This document shows positions 16,773-24,419 of a stretch of 41,177 nt of DNA, one piece after another. The notes under the pieces are model-generated. The model was not told the origin of the DNA. It ran no database searches and was given only the letters and a program-made list of their open reading frames with translations. Numbering within the stretch: the first letter of the stretch is position 1; the number at the start of each line of letters is the position of its first letter. The stretch comes from Sedimentisphaerales bacterium (GTDB lineage: Bacteria > Planctomycetota > Phycisphaerae > Sedimentisphaerales > Anaerobacaceae): assembly GCA_016930645.1 (NCBI GenBank), contig JAFGGH010000072.1:1-41177 (forward strand), given 5' to 3'. The position numbers and the translations under genes were made by a program.

Positions 16773-17675
16773 TTATTCCTTTTTTTCTGCCGGTTCAAGC
16801 TTAGGTATTTCTTTTAACAGATTAAACGGCTCTGTGTCGGCGCTGAAGACAATTGTCGCACGTTCTTTGAGAATTTGTTCGAGGGCTTCGAGATTCTGCA
16901 GGAAAATTCCAAACAGCGGGTCCGCTTCGAGCATCGCGAGATATTTTGCCGCTTCTGCAGCTCCCCGGCCTCTGATGGTTTTTGCTTCTGCTTCCGCAGC
17001 GGCGAGTATTTCGGTCTTCTCAGCCTCGGCTTTGCTTGTGATCCTAAGCGCCTCTGCAGAGCCCTGTGCTTCTAATGCCATGCTTTTTCGCTCTCGTTCG
17101 ACCCTCATACGCTCAAAGACATTCTCGGTAGTATCTTCACTGACTTTGAGCTGTTTTATGCCCATTGTGACTATTTCTATACCGTAATTATTAAGAGCCG
17201 GTTTGCTTATGTCATCAAGCATTTCCTGCTGCATTTGTTCGAACCTGATTTTTTCAGGGTCACTGTTAACGAATTCGCCGAATTCATGCAGACCGACAAC
17301 TTTGTTCTGGGTGTCGTTAATCTGGCTGCGCAGCTTCGACTCGGCCTGTTCGGTTGTACCGACGGATTTGAAAAACGTCAATGGTTCCTGTATCCTCCAG
17401 ACCACGTATGTATTAACGATTATAGGCACAGCTCCTTTTGTGGTGGTCTCCCCGGTTTCGGTTTCAAAGACCTTCATTCTCGCGTCGAACTTTAGTACCT
17501 GCTCGATTGGCATAGGCCAGTTAAAATAGAATCCCGGCTTCATAATCTCACGAACGGGATCACCGAAACGTGTAACAATCGCAAATTCGGTTTCCCTGAC
17601 CTGAAAGCACGTAAAATAAAGTGCGATTGCTACGATAACCACCGCGACGAGTATTGTGATTGCTAATTTTTTCAT
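16773..17675 (-). CDS. hflC: SPFH/band-7 protein, HflC-like
   Basis: 300 residues, the length and shape of HflC. One N-terminal membrane helix (about 5-22) leads to the SPFH domain (RETEFAIVTRFGDPVREIMK, PGFYFNWPMPIEQVLKFDAR) and a helical stalk (VERERKSMALEAQGSAEAL, EAEAKTIRGRGAAEAAKY). HflC with HflK forms a periplasmic cage around FtsH in proteobacteria. The ATGA overlap (17672-17675) with the upstream gene shows translational coupling, so the pair is likely made in fixed ratio. It is flanked on both sides by other SPFH proteins, unlike the simple hflK-hflC pair. Confidence 0.88.
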   Translation of the reverse strand: MKKLAITILVAVVIVAIALYFTCFQVRETEFAIVTRFGDPVREIMKPGFYFNWPMPIEQVLKFDARMKVFETETGETTTKGAVPIIVNTYVVWRIQEPLTFFKSVGTTEQAESKLRSQINDTQNKVVGLHEFGEFVNSDPEKIRFEQMQQEMLDDISKPALNNYGIEIVTMGIKQLKVSEDTTENVFERMRVERERKSMALEAQGSAEALRITSKAEAEKTEILAAAEAEAKTIRGRGAAEAAKYLAMLEADPLFGIFLQNLEALEQILKERATIVFSADTEPFNLLKEIPKLEPAEKKE

Positions 17676-19732
17676 TGTTCTTCGGGCTCCTCAAGACCTG
17701 CTACATTAAACAGGCTTCCTGTAATTGATTCTCTCAGATTAACTATAAAGACCTGCAAATCCTTTTCGTCCGTGACAACAACATACTTCCTGATATTTTT
17801 AAGGGCGTCATTGAACATGTTGAGCCTAAGCTGTCTTTTGTAAATCTGTGGCGATGTCTTGTAGGCTTTTAGATGGTCTGCAAAGCTTTGCCCCCGGGCT
17901 TTGGCTAATGTTGATTCTTCGAAGGCAAGGCTTTTTGCCATTCTGAGTGTCTCAAAAATCTGCCCGCTTGCCGAATCGAAAGAATCATCGAGCTGTTTTG
18001 AGATTTGTCGGGCCTTTGCGGGGTCTTGTTTTTCGACGCGGTCGCGTTCCATCGCAAGGTCGTAAAGCTCGTTGGCCTTTTCAACCGAACCGGCAAGCCG
18101 GCTGAGAATAACATTTTTAATTGTATGAGCTTTTAGTATCTCGGTGTGCTTCTTCTGTACGGCCCCGACAACAGCCTGGTAGTCGGCCGCGACTTTAACA
18201 GGCGGGTGAATTCCCTGAATACCTACAAAAACAACATCAATACCCAGACCGGCTTGGTCGGCCTGTTGCTGAATTCTTTCCGTCAGTGTCTTTTTAACTA
18301 TTGCTCTGCCGGAACCAAGTATGCTTTTTTCCAGATCTTTATCGGTTTCCACTTCCACCGTTGCGCTCGCGGCAAAGCGGGCAAGCTCCCTGTAGCAGAT
18401 AGCCTCAAGCAGTTGTTCGGGATTTTCGTGGTTATAAACAAAATCGTAGAGACGCTTTACCTTATATTGTACAGGCACGTTTGCGTTGATAAGACTGACA
18501 GGAACCGTGCCTTCTGTATGGGCCTGACCGGTCTGCCGGCTGGCAACCATGACTACTTCTTCTAATTCGTAATGTTCCTGGCCCCAGAGCAGGTGCTTTT
18601 CCGGTATGGTTTTGCCGCTTTTGTCTTTCTTCGGTTTATAGCCGATTGGAATTTCGTTTATTTTATCCACAGGATATCTATACACTATATCAATCGGCCA
18701 GGGCATTTTTAATGACAGACCGGGCTCGATAAGCCTGACCTGTCCCGAGGCGGTAAGAGGATTTCCAAACCGCTCGACGATTGCCTGTTCATCGGGATTA
18801 ATTACTACAATGCAGCTTAAAAGATATAATATGATTGCGGAAAATAATATCAAAGGTACGATTGCTTCTTCGAGCAGTTTATAGAACCACGTCTGAGAAA
18901 CTTTGAAGCCGAACTGGTAATCGATAGCGCCTGCTACTGTATGCAGGATTTCTCCCGGCTCATTAAGTATCCCGAGAAATCTGCTGTCGAAAGCGGCCCT
19001 GCTGTATTGGCCCTCGAATCTCGGCCTGTAAATATCCAGTATGCTGTTTAAAGCGGTTTCTGTCCCGAGAATTACCAACAGGCCGGGTATAATATAAGAA
19101 AATACGGCGAGAGGAGTTGATGTTCTTGTGACCAATGCAAGGCAAACAGCGAGTATAAAGCAAAGAATCGCAGCACCGAAAAGGCTGCTGCCGCCGGCTC
19201 TGAGAGGCTTATACTGATTTTGAGTTGCCATTCCCGTTGCGTATTTTGAAAGAAGAAAGCCGGCAAAAGCGAATGCTACCATGAAAACCGCACAAAGCAG
19301 CGGCTGTCTTGTTAACTCCGCTTCCAGCGGTGCGTTTTTAAGCTGGTATAAAAGATAAAGGCCGATGCCAATTTGATAAATTGCAATAACGCCGCCGAAT
19401 ACAGGGATGAACCATTTTTCCAGTGTGGTTAGTCTTTTTTGAGCTACGGCGAAAAGCTCATCCTGCATACCCTCCTCGAAGATAGTGCGATTGCTCTGGT
19501 CCGAGGCGAGCTGTTTCATATCCAGTTTTTCCTGCTCAGCCAAAGACCTTTGATGAAACTGTATAGCTAAGACGAACCAGATTAAAGCTGTTGACAGGAG
19601 GTAAAAACCGATATGACTGATGGGGCCAAAACCGCTCCATTTGCCTAAGATAAGTATCAATATGAAGAACACGACGCTCGAAAAAAGCGACGCGATTGAC
19701 AGGTATTTTGCCCGCCTGGACGATAGCGTCAT
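17672..19732 (-). CDS. Polytopic SPFH protein with N-terminal membrane domain
   Basis: 686 residues, much longer than HflK (about 400). Approximately seven hydrophobic segments occupy residues 12-30, 40-58, 107-130, 144-162, 183-202, 207-227 and 287-308, the last leading straight into the SPFH domain (INPDEQAIVERFGNPLTASG, then GLSKMPWPI-like PGLSLKMPWPIDIVYRYPVD). A helical stalk and C-terminal region follow (about 500-686). It is therefore a fusion of a multi-spanning membrane domain to a band-7 protein. First gene of the ten-gene run, with a possible AGGGG ribosome site at 19740-19745; the upstream 133-nt gap is shared with a divergent permease gene. Confidence 0.8.
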   Translation of the reverse strand: MTLSSRRAKYLSIASLFSSVVFFILILILGKWSGFGPISHIGFYLLSTALIWFVLAIQFHQRSLAEQEKLDMKQLASDQSNRTIFEEGMQDELFAVAQKRLTTLEKWFIPVFGGVIAIYQIGIGLYLLYQLKNAPLEAELTRQPLLCAVFMVAFAFAGFLLSKYATGMATQNQYKPLRAGGSSLFGAAILCFILAVCLALVTRTSTPLAVFSYIIPGLLVILGTETALNSILDIYRPRFEGQYSRAAFDSRFLGILNEPGEILHTVAGAIDYQFGFKVSQTWFYKLLEEAIVPLILFSAIILYLLSCIVVINPDEQAIVERFGNPLTASGQVRLIEPGLSLKMPWPIDIVYRYPVDKINEIPIGYKPKKDKSGKTIPEKHLLWGQEHYELEEVVMVASRQTGQAHTEGTVPVSLINANVPVQYKVKRLYDFVYNHENPEQLLEAICYRELARFAASATVEVETDKDLEKSILGSGRAIVKKTLTERIQQQADQAGLGIDVVFVGIQGIHPPVKVAADYQAVVGAVQKKHTEILKAHTIKNVILSRLAGSVEKANELYDLAMERDRVEKQDPAKARQISKQLDDSFDSASGQIFETLRMAKSLAFEESTLAKARGQSFADHLKAYKTSPQIYKRQLRLNMFNDALKNIRKYVVVTDEKDLQVFIVNLRESITGSLFNVAGLEEPEEQ

Positions 19733-19801
19733 ATATCAAAACCCCTGAACAAAAACAAAACAAACAAAGTAGAAGTAATAACTTATATCAGGCATTATCG
19801 C

Positions 19802-19830
19802 TTTACAATTATAAAGTTGTGTAATATAAC
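19802..19830 (+). promoter_or_regulatory. Promoter of divergent ABC-2 permease
   Basis: TTTACA (19802-19807) and TATAAC (19825-19830) with 17-bp spacing predict a start near 19837 and a leader of about 29 nt. It lies in the 133-nt AT-rich gap shared with the divergent SPFH operon; no equally clear promoter was found for the operon itself. Confidence 0.55.
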
Positions 19831-19865
19831 AATAAAAATTTATATGTGTAGCGCCAATTATAAAA

Positions 19866-20831
19866 ATGACCAAGCTATTTTCTATTGCTAAAAACACGTT
19901 TACAGAGATATTGAGGCAGCCGATTTACTCGATAATTATCGTTGCCTCACTGTTTCTTTTCTTCATTACCGGTCCATTGACTATGTTCTCAATGGGTGAC
20001 GACGATAATAAAGTCTTACGCGAAATAGGTTTATCTACGCTTTTTCTGACAAGTTTGTTCATTTCAATCTTTGCCGCTTCAGGGGCGGTTGCAGAGGAAA
20101 TTGACAATAAAACCGTCAGCACCGTCATAACCAAACCGGTCGCTAGACCGATTTTCGTTATATCCAAGTTCGTAGGGGTAGCTTTAGCGGTGGCTCTGGC
20201 GCATTATATCTGCACAATAGCGTTGTTACTAATGATACGTAATGGAATTCTTGATTCTGCTGATGATGTTAACGACAGGACGGTCTTAGTGGCCGTAGCG
20301 GCGACAGCGGTTCTATCTGTATTGTTAAGTGCTTTCTTTAACTATGTTTACGACTGGAAGTTCTCCTCTACAGCGGTGGTTTTATTATCGATTTTTGCTA
20401 CCGTCAGCATTGTTTTATTGGCATTTATCGACCGCGACTGGAGGTTCAATCCGGCTAAAAACGGCATAAATCTGACCGATATCTACGCGTCAATTTTGCT
20501 TCTTTTGGGGGTTTTATCCATTGCTGCCATGGCTGTGGCCTTGTCGGTTCGCTTCAATATGGCTGTTACTTTAGGCGGATGCATGGGATTTTTTATGGTG
20601 GGGCTTGTCAGCGATTATGCCTTTGGCAGGTTCGCAGACCAGAGTATTCTGGCCAAAATCGCGTATTTTATCGTACCGAACCTCCAGGTCTTCTGGGTCA
20701 GCGATGCGATATACGAAGGCAGCCCTGTACCTGCAAAATATATACTGATAACTGCTGTTTATGCGGTTTGTTACATAATCGCTATCCTGTCAATAGCGAT
20801 AGCCCTGTTCCAGCGCCGCCAGGTAACTTAA
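19866..20831 (+). CDS. ABC-2 type permease, no adjacent own ATPase
   Basis: 321 residues with about six hydrophobic segments. The N-terminus KLFSIAKNTFTEILRQP and the phrase TVITKPVARPIFVISKFVGVAL parallel the permease at 10932-12302 (AVARNTIRQAIRMK; VLTKPIRRIELLMGKFLGVV), so the two are distant homologues. This one lacks the large extracytoplasmic loop. There is no ATPase gene beside it; the nearest is at 12295-13521 in the divergent cluster. No Shine-Dalgarno is obvious. It ends facing the HNH gene, with a stem-loop region between. Confidence 0.85.
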   Translation: MTKLFSIAKNTFTEILRQPIYSIIIVASLFLFFITGPLTMFSMGDDDNKVLREIGLSTLFLTSLFISIFAASGAVAEEIDNKTVSTVITKPVARPIFVISKFVGVALAVALAHYICTIALLLMIRNGILDSADDVNDRTVLVAVAATAVLSVLLSAFFNYVYDWKFSSTAVVLLSIFATVSIVLLAFIDRDWRFNPAKNGINLTDIYASILLLLGVLSIAAMAVALSVRFNMAVTLGGCMGFFMVGLVSDYAFGRFADQSILAKIAYFIVPNLQVFWVSDAIYEGSPVPAKYILITAVYAVCYIIAILSIAIALFQRRQVT

Positions 20832-20859
20832 TTTCATTTATTTGTTTATAGGTTTCGCG

Positions 20860-20920
20860 GCTCGTATCGTTTAACATCAGGCGGATTTACGTTTTATCCC
20901 GATGTATCGGGAATACGAGC
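20860..20920. terminator. Bidirectional stem-loop between convergent genes
   Basis: An outer inverted repeat GCTCGTAT (20860-20867) / ATACGAGC (20913-20920) surrounds an inner hairpin TCCCGATGTATCGGGA (20897-20912). It lies in the 143-nt gap between the convergent permease and HNH genes and could end both transcripts, though no long T-run follows. The motif TCCCGATGTATC recurs in reverse in the repeat element at 26054-26065. Confidence 0.4.
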
Positions 20921-20974
20921 AGCGCAAACGAAAACGATTTCTATATTCGGATTTAGGATTTGACTTTATACAAG

Positions 20975-21610
20975 CTATTTCAGCTCGACAGACCAGTACG
21001 CATTATCGAGAAACTGCTTCCAGCTTTTGTATCTCTTATGGCCGAGATGAACATGTAAAAGAGGATTACATTTTGGTTTTTCAGGTTTGCGGATAAGGGT
21101 CATGTGAGCGTGTTTTGGAGTGCGGCCTCCTTTTTTGACATTACATTTGGTACAGGCACAGACAATATTGTCCCAGCAGGATTCACCGCCTATGCTTCTG
21201 GGGATAATATGGTCGAGGGATAATTCAGAGGTTGCAAAGCGTTTGCCGCAGTACTGGCAGGTGTTTTTATCGCGTGCGAATATATTTCTGCGGTTAAACT
21301 TTACTTCGTTTCTGGGCAGCCGGTCGTAAAAAAGAAGCCTGATTATACGTGGTACAGCAATGTGAAAACTGACCGTTGCGATCCAGTCATTCCCGTCCGG
21401 CTCGAATTGGCGTTTGAATTTACTTACATCGCACCAGGACTGGAAATCGTAATTGGCGTAAGTGTTGTCCTCCAGCGAGACTACTTCGGCAAGCTCTCTG
21501 AACAGCAGTGAAAACGCACGTTTTACAGAGATTACACGTATGGCCATGTAGTGCTTATTCAGCACAAGGACATTACACCCCAAAGCTGAATGGTGATGCA
21601 TAGTGAGCAT
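20975..21610 (-). CDS. HNH endonuclease-family protein
   Basis: 211 residues. The HNH nuclease core spans about 112-165: a zinc-binding CQYCGKRF, the SLDHIIPRSIGG catalytic strand-helix with Asp-His, and WDNIVCACTKCNVKKGG with the second Cys pair and the conserved Asn. The first 110 residues (CNVLVLNKHYMAIRVISVKR; ASLLFRELAEVV-like helix; an acidic strand region) form an upstream domain seen in other stand-alone bacterial HNH proteins. Such genes are widespread and mostly uncharacterised, acting perhaps in repair or restriction. It stands alone, convergent with a permease gene and about 240 nt from the cold-shock gene. Start at 21610 is uncertain (another ATG lies 3 codons in). Confidence 0.85.
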   Translation of the reverse strand: MLTMHHHSALGCNVLVLNKHYMAIRVISVKRAFSLLFRELAEVVSLEDNTYANYDFQSWCDVSKFKRQFEPDGNDWIATVSFHIAVPRIIRLLFYDRLPRNEVKFNRRNIFARDKNTCQYCGKRFATSELSLDHIIPRSIGGESCWDNIVCACTKCNVKKGGRTPKHAHMTLIRKPEKPKCNPLLHVHLGHKRYKSWKQFLDNAYWSVELK

Positions 21611-21848
21611 TTTTAGCCGTTAATCACCCTTTCTCTTGACGGTATTCATAAATTGAAAATAACATTAAATCGTATATTTTACAAGTTTATTATTTGTTAG
21701 GTTTTTTTCCTGCCAAGGCTAAAAAACCGTGTTTAATAGCGATGTATGTATTGCAAAGGCAGGATTCGCTTTGAAGCTTTTGGCCGGATAATCCTCTTTA
21801 TGATAATAACGTATAAGATTATGAAATTCTTGAACAGCGGTAAAAAGA

Positions 21849-22091
21849 TTATGAGTTTTCAGAGTTTTCAGGTTCTTTTGGCTTCTCTGAGCCTGCGGGC
21901 ACAACATTTTCAGCTCTTAAACCTTTTTCACCTTTAACTACATCATATGTGACGCTTTGGCCTTCATTGAGGGTTTTAAAGCCTTCTCCTGCAATGCTTG
22001 CATAGTGGACGAATATGTCCTGACCATCTTCACCTTCGATGAAACCATAGCCCTTGCGGCCGTTGAACCATTTAACTTTACCTTCCGACAT
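21849..22091 (-). CDS. Cold-shock-domain protein
   Basis: 80 residues from the ATG at 22091 (MSEGKVKWFNGRKGYGFIEG), with a good AAAGGAG Shine-Dalgarno at 22099-22105; a longer in-frame extension upstream is not part of the family. The RNP1 (KGYGFIEG) and RNP2 (DIFVHYASI) motifs of CspA-type single-stranded nucleic-acid binders are intact. The last 15 residues (PAGSEKPKEPENSENS) are an acidic low-complexity tail. It lies 101 nt downstream of the HU-like gene, on the same strand, and may share its transcript. Confidence 0.93.
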   Translation of the reverse strand: MSEGKVKWFNGRKGYGFIEGEDGQDIFVHYASIAGEGFKTLNEGQSVTYDVVKGEKGLRAENVVPAGSEKPKEPENSENS

Positions 22092-22192
22092 AAGAAACTC
22101 CTTTGGATTATCCTTACAAATATCCTCCGAGTCGGCCATAATTGTATTACTCAGCGGCGGTACCATCATAGATGATATTTGTTTACAGATTT

Positions 22193-22513
22193 TCAGATAT
22201 CCGAGCTCGTTTGAACAGACCTTGCAGATTTATCGGAGAGAGCTTTCTTCATCTGCCTTCCCATTTTGAACTTCACAGTTCTTTTAGCGGGCACCTGAAC
22301 TCTTTCGAGAGTTTTTGGGTTTTGTGCGGCTCTTGAAGCTCTTGTCCGGGTTTCGAATACTCCGAAATCCCGAAACTCCAGGCGGTTTCCCTTGGCCAGT
22401 TCGCTGGTTATGTCATCGAGAAAAGACTGTACGATTCTCTTGACAATAACCCTTTTGGCCTGTGTTGATTCTGCTATTCTATCAATGAGCTCCTTCTTTG
22501 TTACTGTTGACAT
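22193..22513 (-). CDS. HU/IHF-family DNA-binding protein
   Basis: 106 residues. The dimeric HU/IHF fold is evident: N-terminal helices (VTKKELIDRIAEST, VIVKRIVQSFLDDITSELAKG), the GNRLEFRDFGVFETRTRASR core and the DNA-binding arm with AQNPKTLERVQVPAKRTVKF, then a C-terminal helix and a short Ser/Asp-rich extension. The family bends and packages DNA. GAGGT (22520-22524 on the complement) precedes the ATG. A promoter-like pair lies upstream at 22555-22584. It is adjacent to the cold-shock gene, a nucleoid/RNA-binding pair. Confidence 0.93.
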   Translation of the reverse strand: MSTVTKKELIDRIAESTQAKRVIVKRIVQSFLDDITSELAKGNRLEFRDFGVFETRTRASRAAQNPKTLERVQVPAKRTVKFKMGRQMKKALSDKSARSVQTSSDI

Positions 22514-22554
22514 AAATTACCTCATTTTAACAAAGAAAAGAAAACTTGGTTTGT

Positions 22555-22584
22555 TTTATAATAAACGCCGGGCTGATTTGTTAT
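22555..22584 (-). promoter_or_regulatory. Candidate promoter of HU-like gene
   Basis: Minus strand: ATAACA (22584-22579) and TATAAA (22560-22555), 18-bp spacing, giving a start near 22548. Weak -35, good -10. Confidence 0.4.
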
Positions 22585-22812
22585 GCAGAGCACAGCGGTA
22601 ATTCTAAAGTCAAATTTTTTATTGCAGTTCGGCACTTTTAATTCGTCATTAATTACGTATATTACAATTTACATATATAGCCACAAACCACTATACTATA
22701 AAGACTTCTAAGCGACAAGGATTTTTTGTATAAAATTTTGAAGATAATTAAAATTGTTTTTTCGACCCTTTTGGGGCATTTTTTTGAAAAACCGAACAAT
22801 AACAGAAATAAA

Positions 22813-22841
22813 TTTACCGAATTGATAATAGATGCGATAAT
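22813..22841 (+). promoter_or_regulatory. Candidate promoter of signal peptidase pair
   Basis: TTTACC (22813-22818) and GATAAT (22836-22841) are 17 bp apart, predicting a start near 22848 and a leader of about 45 nt that includes the AGGAG ribosome site before the ATG at 22893. Confidence 0.4.
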
Positions 22842-22892
22842 CAAGATTTGTAATTTACTTCAAGATGCAGGGATCTTGGATTAGGAGCCTTA

Positions 22893-24419
22893 ATGTCTGA
22901 TAGTAGTGTCAAGGCACCAACGGGTGACAAATACAAAAATGACTCTGAAATAAGGGCTATAGTGGAAATAGTACAATGGCTTTTAATTGCACTTATTCTG
23001 GCATTGTATTTTCGCGGTTTTGTAATGGAGGCCTACCGCATTCCGACCGGCAGTATGGCAACGACATTAAAGGGTGCTCATTTTCGACTTCGCTGCAGAC
23101 AATGCGGTTACAGATTCGACAGAGATTTTGAATGTGCCAAATATGACCTGCCAGGCGATACACTTCCGGCAAGCGGCAAGGCCGTTCCGAATGATTGCGT
23201 ATGTCCCAGTTGCGGCAATGATATGACTTTCGTAAATCCCGTATATATAGCAAACGGCGACCGGATTTTAGTGTTGAAATGTTTGTACCAGTTTCTTGAG
23301 CCAAACCGTTGGGATGTGATAGTTTTCCGAGATCCCTCCGAACCCCGGGACAATATAATAAAGCGGCTTGTAGGACTTCCCGGTGAGAAAATACAAATTG
23401 TAAACGGAGATATTTATATTAACGGAAAAATAGCACGAAAAGACGAGAACCTGCAGGAAAAACTCTGGATCGCGGTTTATAACAATGATTATCAGCCTGT
23501 TCAGCCTGATAGAGATTCTTTTAACGGCCGTAAATGGGAAAATCCTTTTCGGAATTACAAAGGTTCAAACTGGCGGATTGATGAAACGGATAAAACAAAA
23601 TTTGTTCTCGACGGTGGTAATAAGGAGCTTCATTGGCTTGAGTATGACAGCTCGCTGGGAAATGATTTCAAAGCGGATATTGCTTATAACGGAACTTCAT
23701 TCAGAAAAGAAAGGCCTTATTACAGTGATATTATGGTTCGTTTTTGCAGTGAATCTAATAGCGATGATTTTACGACCGGTGCACGGATAAGCAGGTATGG
23801 ACAGGTATATTGCGGTTGGACCGAAGGCGATAAATTGATAATTGGTCGGGTTAACGGTTCTTCAATAAAAGTTTTAGCCGAAACTGCCGTTCTGTCGCAA
23901 AAATCTGAACCTGCAATAGTGAGTTTTTCTGTTGTGGACAGATTTATTGAATTCAAATTCGGTAATAGGAGCGTTGGTTATAATTTAGAAAGCAGCTTTG
24001 AACAGTTCAATTCTGAACAAGTTGATATCGCACCCGAAGTGTGGATATTCGGTTCGGGGGAGCTTGTTTTTTCTCATCTGGCAATTTACAGGGATATTTA
24101 CTATACTGAGCAGCATTACTATGGTGGTGGCGAAGCAAGAGCCGCTGGCAAGGACGGTTTTTACCTTGGGCGGGATGAATATTTTGTTCTTGGCGATAAT
24201 AGTCCGGCGAGTTTCGACAGCCGATGGTGGACTAAAAGCGGCTATGGTAATAACGGTACGGTTTACTCCGCGGGCATAGTGCCGCGGGATTATCTCCTGG
24301 GCAAGGCGGTGTTTGTTTACTGGCCGAGCGGTTTTCGGCCTTTTGGAAATTTTGGCAAAGCAATAATACCTAATATTGGACAAATGAGATTTATTCATGG
24401 CGGAACAGAAAAAAAGTAA
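22893..24419 (+). CDS. lepB: Signal peptidase I with zinc ribbon and beta-rich insert (copy 1)
   Basis: 508 residues, about twice the minimal signal peptidase I. One N-terminal membrane helix (about 25-42) is followed by the catalytic serine segment RIPTGSMATTL (Ser54). A zinc-ribbon-like pair CxxC at 68-71 and 104-107 comes next, then the catalytic lysine (Lys157 in NIIKRLVGLPGE). A roughly 240-residue insert (about 190-430) separates these from the last conserved box GDNSPASFDSRWW (Asp435). The insert has phrases such as VSFSVVDRFIEFKFG and HLAIYRDIYYT, which suggest a concanavalin-like/LamG-type sandwich; this is inferred from pattern. It cleaves signal peptides at the outer face of the inner membrane. 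An AGGAG site precedes the ATG. It overlaps copy 2 by 23 nt. Confidence 0.93.
   Translation: MSDSSVKAPTGDKYKNDSEIRAIVEIVQWLLIALILALYFRGFVMEAYRIPTGSMATTLKGAHFRLRCRQCGYRFDRDFECAKYDLPGDTLPASGKAVPNDCVCPSCGNDMTFVNPVYIANGDRILVLKCLYQFLEPNRWDVIVFRDPSEPRDNIIKRLVGLPGEKIQIVNGDIYINGKIARKDENLQEKLWIAVYNNDYQPVQPDRDSFNGRKWENPFRNYKGSNWRIDETDKTKFVLDGGNKELHWLEYDSSLGNDFKADIAYNGTSFRKERPYYSDIMVRFCSESNSDDFTTGARISRYGQVYCGWTEGDKLIIGRVNGSSIKVLAETAVLSQKSEPAIVSFSVVDRFIEFKFGNRSVGYNLESSFEQFNSEQVDIAPEVWIFGSGELVFSHLAIYRDIYYTEQHYYGGGEARAAGKDGFYLGRDEYFVLGDNSPASFDSRWWTKSGYGNNGTVYSAGIVPRDYLLGKAVFVYWPSGFRPFGNFGKAIIPNIGQMRFIHGGTEKK

Larger units (their letters stand above)
22514..22892. other. 379-nt AT-rich divergent intergenic region
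   Basis: It lies between the minus-strand HU-like gene and the plus-strand signal peptidase genes. It contains the HU promoter (minus), a proximal promoter-like pair for the peptidases (22813-22841), and a distal plus-strand pair TTTACA (22668-22673) / TATACT (22692-22697) with 18-bp spacing. A short CCC-TTTT-GGG hairpin followed by seven T lies at about 22769-22788, too weak to call a terminator. No protein or known RNA was seen. Confidence 0.5.

Noticed and set aside
21700-21770. Inverted CCTGCC/GGCAGG as cold-shock gene terminator
   Set aside because: 43-nt loop and no T-run in the correct orientation; the pairing is weak.
22092-22169. 26-residue upstream extension of the cold-shock protein
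   Set aside because: Cold-shock proteins start at the MSEGKVKWFN-type sequence; AAAGGAG is positioned for the 22091 ATG.
22662-22844. 60-residue minus-strand frame and a weak CCC/GGG hairpin with T-run
   Set aside because: AT-rich intergenic DNA; the frame has no domain or ribosome site and the stem is only 3 bp.
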